NCBI GenBank assembly: GCA_027055635.1
Contig: JALUMZ010000056.1
Coordinates: forward strand, 1-14,201
DNA: 14,201 nucleotides
Source of the DNA: Campylobacteraceae bacterium
Lineage (GTDB): Bacteria > Campylobacterota > Campylobacteria > Campylobacterales > Sulfurospirillaceae
Reading direction: 5' to 3'
Shown piece by piece: positions 7,056 to 14,110 of this stretch. The position numbers and the translations under genes were made by a program. The notes below the pieces were generated by a model. The model searched no databases. It was given only the letters and a program-made list of their open reading frames with translations, and was not told where the DNA came from. Each line of letters starts with the position of its first letter. Position 1 is the first letter of the stretch.

Positions 7056-7845
7056 TATAGCAGATAGGATAAAGGCACTTCCTCCTCTTCCAAAGAGTTT
7101 TGCGCAGGTAAATAGTGTATGTTCAAACCCAAATAGCGGCATAGGTGATTTAGCAAAAGTGATCGAGTCTGATCCGATGTTGGTTGCAAATCTTTTGAAA
7201 ATTGCAAATTCGCCTCTTTATAGTTTTAATAAAGAGATTAAGAGTGTACTTCAAGCAATCTCTCTTTTTGGTATGTCAACTACCAAATCTTTGGTTACAA
7301 GCATATCTGTCAAAAAGCTTTTAAATGTTGATATGGAGCCTTATGGTGTTACTCCCGAAGAGTTTGTAAATATATCTGCCTTGCAGAGTTCTTTGGTGGT
7401 GAAATGGTATAAAAAGATAAACTCTTCTATGACTGAAGAGCTATTTTTGGCAGCACTCTTGCAAGATACAGGAAAGATACTGATCGCTGATGAAATAGTC
7501 AGAAATGATGAGGTGTATCAATTTAAATCAGAGATAGAGACAGCTTATGATATTTCGGTTGTAGAGAGAATGTATGTGGATGCTACAACTGCCGATGTAA
7601 CTTCTGAGATATTTGAGCACTGGGGATTTGAAGATAAAATGGTAAAAATGATAAGATTTTCAGATGATTATAATCAAGCCCAAGAGCTGAGAGATTATTC
7701 TCTTGTTTTGAAGATACTAAAAACCGCTATTCCCGTAAATGCGCCATTAGGTGAGAGAAGTATAAATATGGCTGTGGCCATCTTGGAAAAAGAGGGTATG
7801 GATACGGAGCTGTTCTTGCAAACGATTGATGGAATGAAAAATTGA
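7045..7845 (+). CDS. HDOD-domain signal transduction protein
   Basis: The 266-residue soluble product is an HDOD protein along most of its length. Typical stretches are IKALPPLPKSF (9-19), IESDPMLVANLLKIANSPLYS (40-60), and an AISLFGMSTTKSLV stretch (71-84). Where true HD phosphohydrolases have HDxGK, this has QDTGK (140-144), so the metal-binding His is missing, as is usual for HDOD. It is therefore probably a non-catalytic regulatory or scaffolding domain. HDOD proteins are found in pathways of signalling, stress and cell-cycle control, but the partner here is unknown. There is no attached GGDEF, EAL or receiver domain. The gene overlaps uvrA by 11 bases and polA by 4 bases, so it is locked between two DNA repair genes. 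A role in DNA-damage response is an inference from position only. Confidence 0.88.
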   Translation: MVNDIADRIKALPPLPKSFAQVNSVCSNPNSGIGDLAKVIESDPMLVANLLKIANSPLYSFNKEIKSVLQAISLFGMSTTKSLVTSISVKKLLNVDMEPYGVTPEEFVNISALQSSLVVKWYKKINSSMTEELFLAALLQDTGKILIADEIVRNDEVYQFKSEIETAYDISVVERMYVDATTADVTSEIFEHWGFEDKMVKMIRFSDDYNQAQELRDYSLVLKILKTAIPVNAPLGERSINMAVAILEKEGMDTELFLQTIDGMKN

Positions 7846-10487
7846 AAACTTTAACCGTTATAGATACATTTGGATTTTTTTTCAGGAACTATTTTGCTTT
7901 GCCAAATCTCAAAAACAAAGAGGGTTTCCCTACTGGGCTTTTAACAGGATTTGCAAATTTTATATTTTCACTCAAAAATGAATTAGGAAGCGACTATATA
8001 CTGTTCGCTCTTGATGCAAAAGGTAAAACTTTTAGACATGAGATAGATCCTAACTATAAAGCAACCAGACCAGAGGCTCCACAAGATTTAAAAAAACAAC
8101 TACCCGTAGCAATCTCATGGATAGAAAAGATGGGGTTTAAGTGCTACTCAAAAGAGGGTTACGAGGCAGATGATGTGATAGCCTCTGCTGTTGGGTTTGC
8201 GAAAAAAAACGATATAAAAGTACGCATAGTAAGCCATGACAAGGATTTGTATCAACTGATAGATGATGATATAGTCACACTTTATGACCCTATTAAAAAA
8301 ATAGATATAAATGAACAGAAATGTTATGAAAAATTTGGTGTACTCCCTGGTAAAATAGGAGACTATCTAAGCATTGTCGGAGATAGTGCAGACAATATAC
8401 CGGGGGTAAAAGGGATAGGTGCAAAGGGAGCAAAGACTCTGCTTGATGAGTTTTCCTCTCTTGAAGATATATATGAACATATAGACAAAGTGAGAAATCC
8501 AAGAGCACAAAAACTCTTACTTGAGAGTAAAAATAGTGCTTTTTTGAGCAAAAAATTGGTAGCACTTTATGGTGATTTGGATATATCAGACAAGTTTGAA
8601 AGTTTCTATTTTCCTCCAAATCAGCCTTTGGTAAAGATTGTCGATGAATTGCAAAAGTATGAATTAAAAAATATACTAAAAAAGATAGCCATATCTCCGC
8701 CAAAAGAGGAGAAAAAGCAGATAGGTTTTAAAGCAATTTTATTGGATACTCCCAAGAAGCTTTTTGGGGTATTGGAAAAAGTTGAAAAGGGTATACTTTT
8801 AGCTTTTGATACGGAGACAGACTCAATAGATGCATATAGTGCTAAAATTGTCGGCTTCTCTTTTGCGCTAAATGAGCAAGAGGCTTATTATGTTCCCTTA
8901 TCTCATAGTTACTTGGGAGTTGGAGATCAAGTAGGCATGAGTGATGCTAAAAAAGCACTTGAAAAACTCTTTACATGTAGAGTGGTCGGACAGAACTTAA
9001 AATTTGATTTAGCAGTTATAGAAAATAACTTTGGAATCAGCTTTGATATTTATGCAGATACTATGATTTTAGCCTGGCTTTTAAATCCTGAAAAAACTAT
9101 AGGTCTTGATGCTCTTGCTTTGAGATTTTTCAACCACTCCATGGTAAAATTTAAAGATACGGTAAAAAGAGGTGAAACATTTGCTTCGGTTGATATAGAA
9201 GCTGCGTGTAATTATGCAAGTGAAGATGCATGGATGACACTTAAAGTTTACAATAAAATCATAGATTTTTTAGAGCCAAATATGCTTGACCTTGCTAAAA
9301 GATTAGAGTTTCCTTTCATAAAAACTCTTTTGAACATGGAAAAAGAGGGCATAAAGATAGATACTAGGTATTTTGAAATTTTACTCAAGAGAAGTCTAGG
9401 CATCATAGAGAGACTCAGAAGCGAGATTTTTCAATTAAGCGGTTTAGAATTTAATGTAAACTCAACCAAGCAGTTAGGGAAAGTTCTCTTTGAAGCTTTG
9501 AATCTAAGAGTGATAAAAAAAACAAAAACAGGGTACAGTACAGATGAAAAAGTGCTAAATGAGCTTATAGATGACCACCCTCTGATACCAAAAATCTTAG
9601 AATACAGAGAGATATATAAACTGAAATCAACTTATATAGAACCTCTATATAAGTTGGGCTTGAAAGATAAAAATAGTAGAATTCATACATCATTTTTGCA
9701 AACCGGTACAGCCACAGGGAGACTAAGTTCAAAAAATCCAAACCTGCAAAATATACCCGTAAAGAGTGAACTAGGTAGAGAAGTAAGAGGGGGTTTTGTT
9801 CCTAAAAAAGGTTACTCTTTTGTTGGGATTGATTATTCACAGATAGAGTTAAGACTACTTGCCCACTTTAGTGGAGATAGAGCTTTAGTAGAGGCTTTTA
9901 AGGAGGGCAAAGATATACATTATGAAACCTCTTTGAAGATATTTGGCAAGGAGTTGGCAAAGCAGAAGAGAGGGGTTGCTAAGAGTATCAATTTTGGACT
10001 TTTATATGGTATGGGTTCAAGAAAACTTTCGCAAACTATACATGTAAGCACAAAGGAGGCAAAAGAGTATATAGATAGCTACTTCTCTTCCTTTCCAACA
10101 GTAAAAGAGTTCTTGCATCAAGTAGGGCAGAGGGCACAAGAGAGTGGTTATAGCCAAACTCTTTTGGGCAGAAGAAGATATTTTGATTTTGAAAATGCAA
10201 ATGCCATGCTTCATGCTTCATATCTTAGGGAAGCTGTAAACACGCTCTTCCAAGGAAGTGCTGCTGATCTTATCAAGATGGCAATGAACAAGATATCCTC
10301 TGACATACTCGATGATGAAGCAAAACTTCTGTTGCAAATACACGATGAGTTGATATTTGAGGTCAAAGAGGAGAGGGCACAAATTTTTTCAAAAAGAGCA
10401 CAAGAGATTATGGAAAATATCTATAAACTAAAAGTTCCACTAAAAGTATCGGTAGAGATAGGAAAAAACTGGGGAGAGCTAAAGTAA
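7842..10487 (+). CDS. polA: DNA polymerase I (PolA)
   Basis: Pol I fills gaps after excision repair and replaces RNA primers. The 881-residue product has three domains. The 5'-nuclease part (1-about 290) shows YKATRP, GYEADDVIA (about 105-113) and GDSADNIPGVKGIGAK (about 180-195). The 3'-5' proofreading domain keeps its catalytic set: D323 and E325 (FDTETDS), D389 (NLKFD), Y458 and D462 (YASED). Many bacterial Pol I enzymes have lost these, so intact proofreading is worth noting. The polymerase part has motif A with D664 (DYSQIELRLLAHFSGD), motif B (KRGVAKSINFGLLYG, about 707-721) and motif C HDE (834-836). It starts with TTG at 7842, overlapping the HDOD stop (TTGA), with only a weak GGA at 7831-7833 upstream. 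Translation coupling is likely. It ends 3 bases before the convergent small membrane gene. Confidence 0.98.
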   Translation: MKTLTVIDTFGFFFRNYFALPNLKNKEGFPTGLLTGFANFIFSLKNELGSDYILFALDAKGKTFRHEIDPNYKATRPEAPQDLKKQLPVAISWIEKMGFKCYSKEGYEADDVIASAVGFAKKNDIKVRIVSHDKDLYQLIDDDIVTLYDPIKKIDINEQKCYEKFGVLPGKIGDYLSIVGDSADNIPGVKGIGAKGAKTLLDEFSSLEDIYEHIDKVRNPRAQKLLLESKNSAFLSKKLVALYGDLDISDKFESFYFPPNQPLVKIVDELQKYELKNILKKIAISPPKEEKKQIGFKAILLDTPKKLFGVLEKVEKGILLAFDTETDSIDAYSAKIVGFSFALNEQEAYYVPLSHSYLGVGDQVGMSDAKKALEKLFTCRVVGQNLKFDLAVIENNFGISFDIYADTMILAWLLNPEKTIGLDALALRFFNHSMVKFKDTVKRGETFASVDIEAACNYASEDAWMTLKVYNKIIDFLEPNMLDLAKRLEFPFIKTLLNMEKEGIKIDTRYFEILLKRSLGIIERLRSEIFQLSGLEFNVNSTKQLGKVLFEALNLRVIKKTKTGYSTDEKVLNELIDDHPLIPKILEYREIYKLKSTYIEPLYKLGLKDKNSRIHTSFLQTGTATGRLSSKNPNLQNIPVKSELGREVRGGFVPKKGYSFVGIDYSQIELRLLAHFSGDRALVEAFKEGKDIHYETSLKIFGKELAKQKRGVAKSINFGLLYGMGSRKLSQTIHVSTKEAKEYIDSYFSSFPTVKEFLHQVGQRAQESGYSQTLLGRRRYFDFENANAMLHASYLREAVNTLFQGSAADLIKMAMNKISSDILDDEAKLLLQIHDELIFEVKEERAQIFSKRAQEIMENIYKLKVPLKVSVEIGKNWGELK

Positions 10488-10490
10488 GCA

Positions 10491-10994
10491 CTATCCCTCA
10501 GAAAGCCTGCTCATAACAAAAGATTGGAGGTCATTTTTTTTGATCTCTTTTTTCATGGCTTCATTAAATATATCTTCTACTTTTTTGCTATATTTTTCAT
10601 AGCTAAAGTATGGAAAGTGTATCTTCCAGGCATCTTTGATTCTCTGCTTTGCCATCTTGTCTTTTATACAGGCGTGAAAGTATTGAAAACCTATAAAAAA
10701 TGCGGAAGTGATGATAATAGTAGCAATAATCGAGGCATGGAGATCTAATTTTTCAAATAGAGTATGAGTGATGGCTAAGAGTGGCAAAAGGACTACCGTG
10801 CTCACTATGGCATATACTATATATGCATTTTTGATTTTCATTCTAAAGCCTAGTTTTTCAGGATCAACATGCATACCTTCATTGTGATAAGCATTTGCTA
10901 CAAGCAAATCTTTGAACCTTATAGGTTGCGAGGAAGTTTTGAATACAAACTTTAGTATAGTTTTCTTTAATTTTGTGTTTTCTAAAAATTTCAT
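10491..10994 (-). CDS. Unrecognised two-helix membrane protein
   Basis: The 167-residue product has a basic N-terminal half-domain (1-about 54, including FKTSSQPIRFKDLLVANAY), two adjacent membrane helices (about 56-78 and 86-106) and a basic, helical C-terminal part (107-167). Both ends are predicted cytoplasmic by the positive-inside rule. No enzyme motif or Cys/His cluster is seen and I do not recognise the family. It is transcribed alone, its stop being 3 bases from the polA stop. The ATG at 10994 has only an AT-rich leader with a TATGAT box at 11006-11011 very close by, so the leader would be short. Composition matches the neighbours, and the hydrophobic pattern and codon use suggest a real gene. 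Confidence 0.72.
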   Translation of the reverse strand: MKFLENTKLKKTILKFVFKTSSQPIRFKDLLVANAYHNEGMHVDPEKLGFRMKIKNAYIVYAIVSTVVLLPLLAITHTLFEKLDLHASIIATIIITSAFFIGFQYFHACIKDKMAKQRIKDAWKIHFPYFSYEKYSKKVEDIFNEAMKKEIKKNDLQSFVMSRLSEG

Positions 10995-11005
10995 AACACA
11001 ATTTT

Positions 11006-11011
11006 ATCATA
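11006..11011 (-). promoter_or_regulatory. Possible -10 box for the two-helix membrane protein
   Basis: On the minus strand this reads TATGAT, 11 bases before the ATG at 10994. That would give an almost leaderless message. The surrounding DNA is so AT-rich that other placements are possible. Confidence 0.25.
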
Positions 11012-11020
11012 ATATTGTTA

Positions 11021-11037
11021 AATATTTTTCAAATATT
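11021..11037. repeat. 7-bp inverted repeat in divergent intergenic region
   Basis: AATATTT (11021-11027) and AAATATT (11031-11037) form a perfect inverted repeat with a 3-base spacer. It could be a regulator site upstream of the leftward gene, or a by-product of AT-richness. Confidence 0.25.
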
Positions 11038-11048
11038 ATTTTTTGTGT

Positions 11049-11089
11049 TAATTAGAGCCATTCTATGGTAATAAAATATGGTAATTAGA
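11049..11089. repeat. Two interlocked direct-repeat pairs upstream of HTH gene
   Basis: TATGGTAAT occurs at 11064-11072 and 11077-11085 (13 bases apart), and TAATTAGA occurs at 11049-11056 and 11082-11089 (33 bases apart). They lie between the divergent promoters, about 30 bases upstream of the TATAAT box of the HTH-ppk2 pair. The layout is compatible with regulator binding, possibly by the HTH protein itself. Confidence 0.4.
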
Positions 11090-11120
11090 TATTTTTATAT
11101 ACAGTTTTTGATAAATAAGG

Positions 11121-11126
11121 TATAAT
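11121..11126 (+). promoter_or_regulatory. Probable -10 box for HTH-ppk2 pair
   Basis: TATAAT preceded by a T-rich stretch lies 29 bases before the ATG at 11156. An AAAGGT ribosome-binding site follows at 11145-11150, 5 bases before that ATG. No good -35 is found. Confidence 0.55.
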
Positions 11127-11155
11127 ATTTTCATGATTATTTTTAAAGGTTTCAT

Positions 11156-11446
11156 ATGACATTTATAGATTTTAAAAAATTGTTGCTTGATGCTGAAATC
11201 ACGCTGCCAAAATTTAGTAAATTGATAAAAGTTAGTGAAAAAAATATACAAGCATATAAAAAGAGAGGTGAAGTACCAAATACTATAGCTGTTATAGCAA
11301 CAAGTTTTGCAAAACTACATGAAGTTGGAGTTGATTATCGGTCTATGATCAATGAATTAGGGCTTGTAGCAAAAGTTAAGAAAGGTGCTGGTTTTGCTAA
11401 AAAACATAAAAAAACAACAAACCAAGAGGAGAAAAAAGATGGGTAA
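11156..11446 (+). CDS. Small HTH (XRE-like) DNA-binding protein
   Basis: The 96-residue product has a helix-turn-helix-like stretch at about 17-41 (LPKFSKLIKVSEKNIQAYKK, then RGEVPNT), in which the KVSEKNIQAYKKRGEVP portion looks like the recognition-helix and turn region of XRE/Cro-type repressors. The tail (74-96) is lysine-rich and probably disordered. No second domain is seen. It has a good promoter and AAAGGT site. Its stop (TAA, 11444-11446) overlaps the ppk2 start by 8 bases, so the two are cotranscribed and coupled. The obvious hypothesis is a regulator of polyphosphate kinase or of its own promoter, supported by direct repeats just upstream; this is inference. The HTH assignment itself is by eye and moderately sure. 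Confidence 0.75.
   Translation: MTFIDFKKLLLDAEITLPKFSKLIKVSEKNIQAYKKRGEVPNTIAVIATSFAKLHEVGVDYRSMINELGLVAKVKKGAGFAKKHKKTTNQEEKKDG
11425..11430 (+). promoter_or_regulatory. Shine-Dalgarno that decides the ppk2 start
   Basis: AGAGGA lies 8 bases before the ATG at 11439. It favours this start over an in-frame ATG at 11385, which would add 18 residues unlike the family's usual N-terminus. Confidence 0.7.
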
Positions 11447-12269
11447 GGATAAGAATGAACATAAGGGAAAAGTTCAGGTTTGGGTAAAAGAGGAGACTTT
11501 AGAGTATGAAAAGGAGCTGAGAAAATTACAGGTAGAACTGCTTAAATTTCAAAATCATGTAAAAGACAAAGGCTTGAAATATTTGATTATCTTTGAAGGA
11601 AGAGATGCAGCCGGCAAAGGAGGAACTATAAAGAGGGTGACTGAGCACTTAAATCCAAGAGGTGCCAGGATAGTGGCACTTGAAAAGCCAAATGAAAAAG
11701 AGAGAACTCAGTGGTACTTCCAGAGATATGCAAAACATCTTCCAAGTGCCGGAGAGATCGTGCTATTTGATAGAAGTTGGTATAACAGAGCTATGGTTGA
11801 GCCTGTTATGGGATTTTGTACTGAGAGAGAGCACCATAAATTTCTAAAAGATGCACCGGATTTTGAGAGAATGATAGTTGAAAGTGGCACAAAGATATTT
11901 AAATTTTACTTTTCTGTCTCCAAGGATGAGCAGGCAAAAAGATTTAAAGCCAGAGAGACTGACCCACTCAAACAGTATAAGTTTTCTCCCGTAGATAAGG
12001 CAAGTCAAAAATTATGGGATGAATACACGCTGGCAAAATTTATGATGTTAAGCTCCACCCATACGCAATATGCTCCTTGGACGATAGTCAAAAGCAACAA
12101 TAAGAAAAAAGCGAGAATAAATACGATAAAGCATATACTTAATTTTGTAGATTATCCAGATAAGATAGATGCAAAAGATATAGAGGTAGATAAAGAGATC
12201 ATAGTCTATGGCAGAGACGAAGCCATAGAGATGGAAAAAGGTTTTAAATTTAAGGGTGAAAGAGGTTAG
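11439..12269 (+). CDS. ppk2: Polyphosphate kinase 2 (class I type)
   Basis: PPK2 enzymes transfer phosphate between polyphosphate and nucleotides; single-domain class I members mainly convert NDP to NTP using polyphosphate. The 276-residue product (from the ATG at 11439) has the P-loop-like Walker A FEGRDAAGKGGTIKR (52-66), the Walker B/lid region LFDRSWYNRAMVEPVMGFCT (109-128), and the lid arginines around RFKARETDPLKQYKFSP (168-184). It ends with a WTIVKSNNKKKARIN stretch (204-218). Length and motifs fit the single-domain family represented by Pseudomonas PA0141. It is coupled to the upstream HTH gene by an 8-base overlap. It probably helps to regenerate ATP or GTP from polyphosphate stores under stress or fluctuating energy supply. 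Its stop lies 4 bases from the convergent metallopeptidase stop. Confidence 0.94.
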   Translation: MGKDKNEHKGKVQVWVKEETLEYEKELRKLQVELLKFQNHVKDKGLKYLIIFEGRDAAGKGGTIKRVTEHLNPRGARIVALEKPNEKERTQWYFQRYAKHLPSAGEIVLFDRSWYNRAMVEPVMGFCTEREHHKFLKDAPDFERMIVESGTKIFKFYFSVSKDEQAKRFKARETDPLKQYKFSPVDKASQKLWDEYTLAKFMMLSSTHTQYAPWTIVKSNNKKKARINTIKHILNFVDYPDKIDAKDIEVDKEIIVYGRDEAIEMEKGFKFKGERG

Positions 12270-12273
12270 ATAT

Positions 12274-12819
12274 TTATAGCAAGGGAGAGTAGTTTTTTAA
12301 AATCTTTTCTTGGATTTTAAAATCGGGCATGTATTTGTAGATATTTGCATAAAACTCTTTTTTGTGGTTTTTGTATCTTATGTGAGAGAGTTCGTGAATT
12401 ATTATGTAGCGTATAGCGTTTAAGGGTAGTTGGGCGAGTGTGATAGTGAAGTTTAGCTCGTTTTTATGATTGCAACTACCCCATCTTCTTTTTGTTTTTC
12501 TAAATGAGATTTTTGTTGGATTTAGCTCCATCTTGGCAGATATCTCTTTTATCTCTCTTAATACTATCTCTTTGGTTTTTTCTTTGTAAAATTTCTCTAT
12601 ATTCTCTACATGTAGAGCCACTTTTTCACCTAGATATAAAATCTTACCTTCTGTCTCATATATCTTTTTAATATCAAACTTTTTTTCAAGCTCTTCTAGT
12701 TTTTTATATATCCAGTTTGCTTTTTGGTTTACAAGCTTTTCTACTGTTTTGGGTGAAAAGTATGGGTTTTTTACAATAACCCCACGAGATGGGGAAATTG
12801 TAATATATAGGTTTCTCAA
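12274..12819 (-). CDS. YgjP/DUF45-type zinc metallopeptidase (start uncertain)
   Basis: The 181-residue product (from a TTG at 12819) has the family hallmarks: RRWGSC (111-116) and the zinc-binding HELSH (142-146), followed by H152 in the NHKKEFY stretch, which is the SprT/M48-like third-ligand region. Such proteins are predicted soluble zinc peptidases; substrates are mostly unknown. The start is the odd point. The TTG has no properly spaced Shine-Dalgarno, and the conserved N-terminal strand (KIVNNKRLRNLYITISP) begins about seven residues before it. In frame upstream there is no ATG, GTG or TTG before a TAA at 12895-12897. An ATT at 12847-12849 would fit the family length, or the extreme N-terminus may be damaged. 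It follows dnaJ in the same direction, so a shared transcript is likely. Confidence 0.85.
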   Translation of the reverse strand: MRNLYITISPSRGVIVKNPYFSPKTVEKLVNQKANWIYKKLEELEKKFDIKKIYETEGKILYLGEKVALHVENIEKFYKEKTKEIVLREIKEISAKMELNPTKISFRKTKRRWGSCNHKNELNFTITLAQLPLNAIRYIIIHELSHIRYKNHKKEFYANIYKYMPDFKIQEKILKNYSPLL

Positions 12820-12877
12820 CCTTTTGTTATTAACTATTTTATAGAAAATTTCTCTGTTGTTGTAGAAAAAAGAGTGT

Positions 12878-14011
12878 TTAATTAAACCATCCTTTTATCT
12901 TCTCAAATACACTACCAAAGCCCTCATCTTCATGTGGTTTGTTTTTGATTCCAAAGCTTGTTTGTAGTTTTTCGAGTAACTCTTTTTGCTCGCTACTTAG
13001 TTTTTTAGGATATTGTATCTTGATTTGTGCTATCAAACTACCAAGTTTGCCTGAGTGTACATTTTTGATCCCCTCTTTTTTGAAGATAAACTGTTGTTTG
13101 TCTTTTGCACCCATTGGAAGCTCAAGTATTGTTTCTCCTCTAAGAGTTGGTATAGTGATACTCTGCGCAAGTGCAACTTGGGTAAAGAAGATAGGAACTT
13201 CGATATAGACATCATCATTATGTCTGACAAAGTGTTCATCTTCCTTGACTTTGATGAGTATATATAGGTCTCCCCTTCTTTTATATTCATCTATGTTTCC
13301 TTTATTTGCCACTCTTATGCGATTGTCATTATCTATGCCCTCAGGTACATCTATATTGATTTTATCACTTACTGTGTCATAACCAAGCCCATCACATACA
13401 GAACACTTATCTTTGATGCTCTGTCCGCTTCCTCCACAAGTTGGACATGTTTGAGAATATGTCATAAAGCCTTGTCTATAAAAAACTTGACCTTTACCAT
13501 GACAATCAGGGCAACTATGTGTTGCTTTGTCTGCACTTCCTGTGCCATCACATGCATCACAAGGTTTTTTATAGCTGAACTTTACCTCTTTTTTACATCC
13601 AAATGCAGCTTCATTAAACTCTAGTGTTATACTTGATTCGAGGTCTAGTTGGTATTTTTGTCTTTTTCCGCTTCTCTCGCTTCTAAAACCTCCACTAAAT
13701 CCCCCGCCAAATACAGACTCAAATATACTCCCCAAATCTCCCATGATATCCTCATAATTCATATCTGAAAAATGGCTAAAGCCTTGAGAGTCTAGTCCGG
13801 ATTTTCCATATTTATCATAGGTAGCTCTCTTTTGAGGATCACTTAGTACCTGATAAGCTTCATTTACTAATTTAAACTTCTCTTCTGCCTCTTTATCTCC
13901 TTGATTTCTGTCGGGATGGTATTTTAGAGCCTGTTTTCTATATGCTTTTTTTATGGCACCACTATCTGCATCTCTACTAATTTCAAGTATTTCGTAATAT
14001 TCAATATCCAA
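12878..14011 (-). CDS. dnaJ: Chaperone DnaJ (Hsp40)
   Basis: DnaJ delivers unfolded proteins to DnaK and stimulates its ATPase. From the TTG at 14011 the product has 377 residues, the usual length. The J domain (about 3-68) has YYEILEISRDA and the HPD motif at 32-34; a short Gly/Phe region (GSIFESVFGGGFSGGF, about 94-109) follows. Four CxxCxGxG zinc repeats are seen, at C141/C144, C157/C160, C179/C182 and C193/C196, and then the C-terminal substrate-binding domain. I chose the TTG at 14011 because family members begin just before the (D/E)YYE segment and AGAG lies well placed upstream; an in-frame TTG at 14059 would add 16 untypical residues. dnaJ stands without dnaK or grpE in view. No CIRCE or HrcA-like inverted repeat is seen in the 190 bases upstream. 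Confidence 0.97.
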   Translation of the reverse strand: MDIEYYEILEISRDADSGAIKKAYRKQALKYHPDRNQGDKEAEEKFKLVNEAYQVLSDPQKRATYDKYGKSGLDSQGFSHFSDMNYEDIMGDLGSIFESVFGGGFSGGFRSERSGKRQKYQLDLESSITLEFNEAAFGCKKEVKFSYKKPCDACDGTGSADKATHSCPDCHGKGQVFYRQGFMTYSQTCPTCGGSGQSIKDKCSVCDGLGYDTVSDKINIDVPEGIDNDNRIRVANKGNIDEYKRRGDLYILIKVKEDEHFVRHNDDVYIEVPIFFTQVALAQSITIPTLRGETILELPMGAKDKQQFIFKKEGIKNVHSGKLGSLIAQIKIQYPKKLSSEQKELLEKLQTSFGIKNKPHEDEGFGSVFEKIKGWFN

Positions 14012-14077
14012 TTTATTTCTCTTTCGTGTAGGGTTGTTTAGGAAGTGCAATTTTACCAAAATAATAGTTATTTTTCA

Positions 14078-14083
14078 ATGATA
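14078..14083 (-). promoter_or_regulatory. Possible -10 box for dnaJ
   Basis: On the minus strand this reads TATCAT, about 66 bases upstream of the chosen TTG at 14011. It is a weak match in an AT-rich stretch and partly overlaps, head to head, a better TATAAT on the plus strand. Confidence 0.3.
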
Positions 14084-14089
14084 AAATGG

Positions 14090-14095
14090 TATAAT
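14090..14095 (+). promoter_or_regulatory. Good TATAAT box firing toward the right edge
   Basis: On the plus strand TATAAT is preceded by AATGATAAAATGG, like sigma-70 promoters of this phylum. Transcription would start near 14102 and run directly into the hairpin-containing end sequence, where I see no coding region within the window. It may serve a small RNA, a gene beyond the edge, or a promoter separated from its gene by an insertion. Confidence 0.4.
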
Positions 14096-14110
14096 CGCAA
14101 AAAAATATAA

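Noticed and set aside
8293..8703. Antisense 136-residue open frame in polA
   Set aside because: It lies wholly inside the clearly coding 5'-nuclease part of polA on the other strand, has a biased composition and no motif.
11385..11438. Longer ppk2 N-terminus from the ATG at 11385
   Set aside because: The extra 18 residues are the HTH gene tail read in another frame; the ATG at 11439 has a well-spaced AGAGGA and gives the usual family start.
12939..13290. Open frames of 70-89 residues in both directions within dnaJ
   Set aside because: They are shadows of the dnaJ reading frame, overlapping conserved coding sequence, and lack ribosome-binding sites.
14012..14059. Extended DnaJ from the TTG at 14059
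   Set aside because: It adds 16 residues before the J domain that are not typical of DnaJ, while the TTG at 14011 gives the expected beginning and length.
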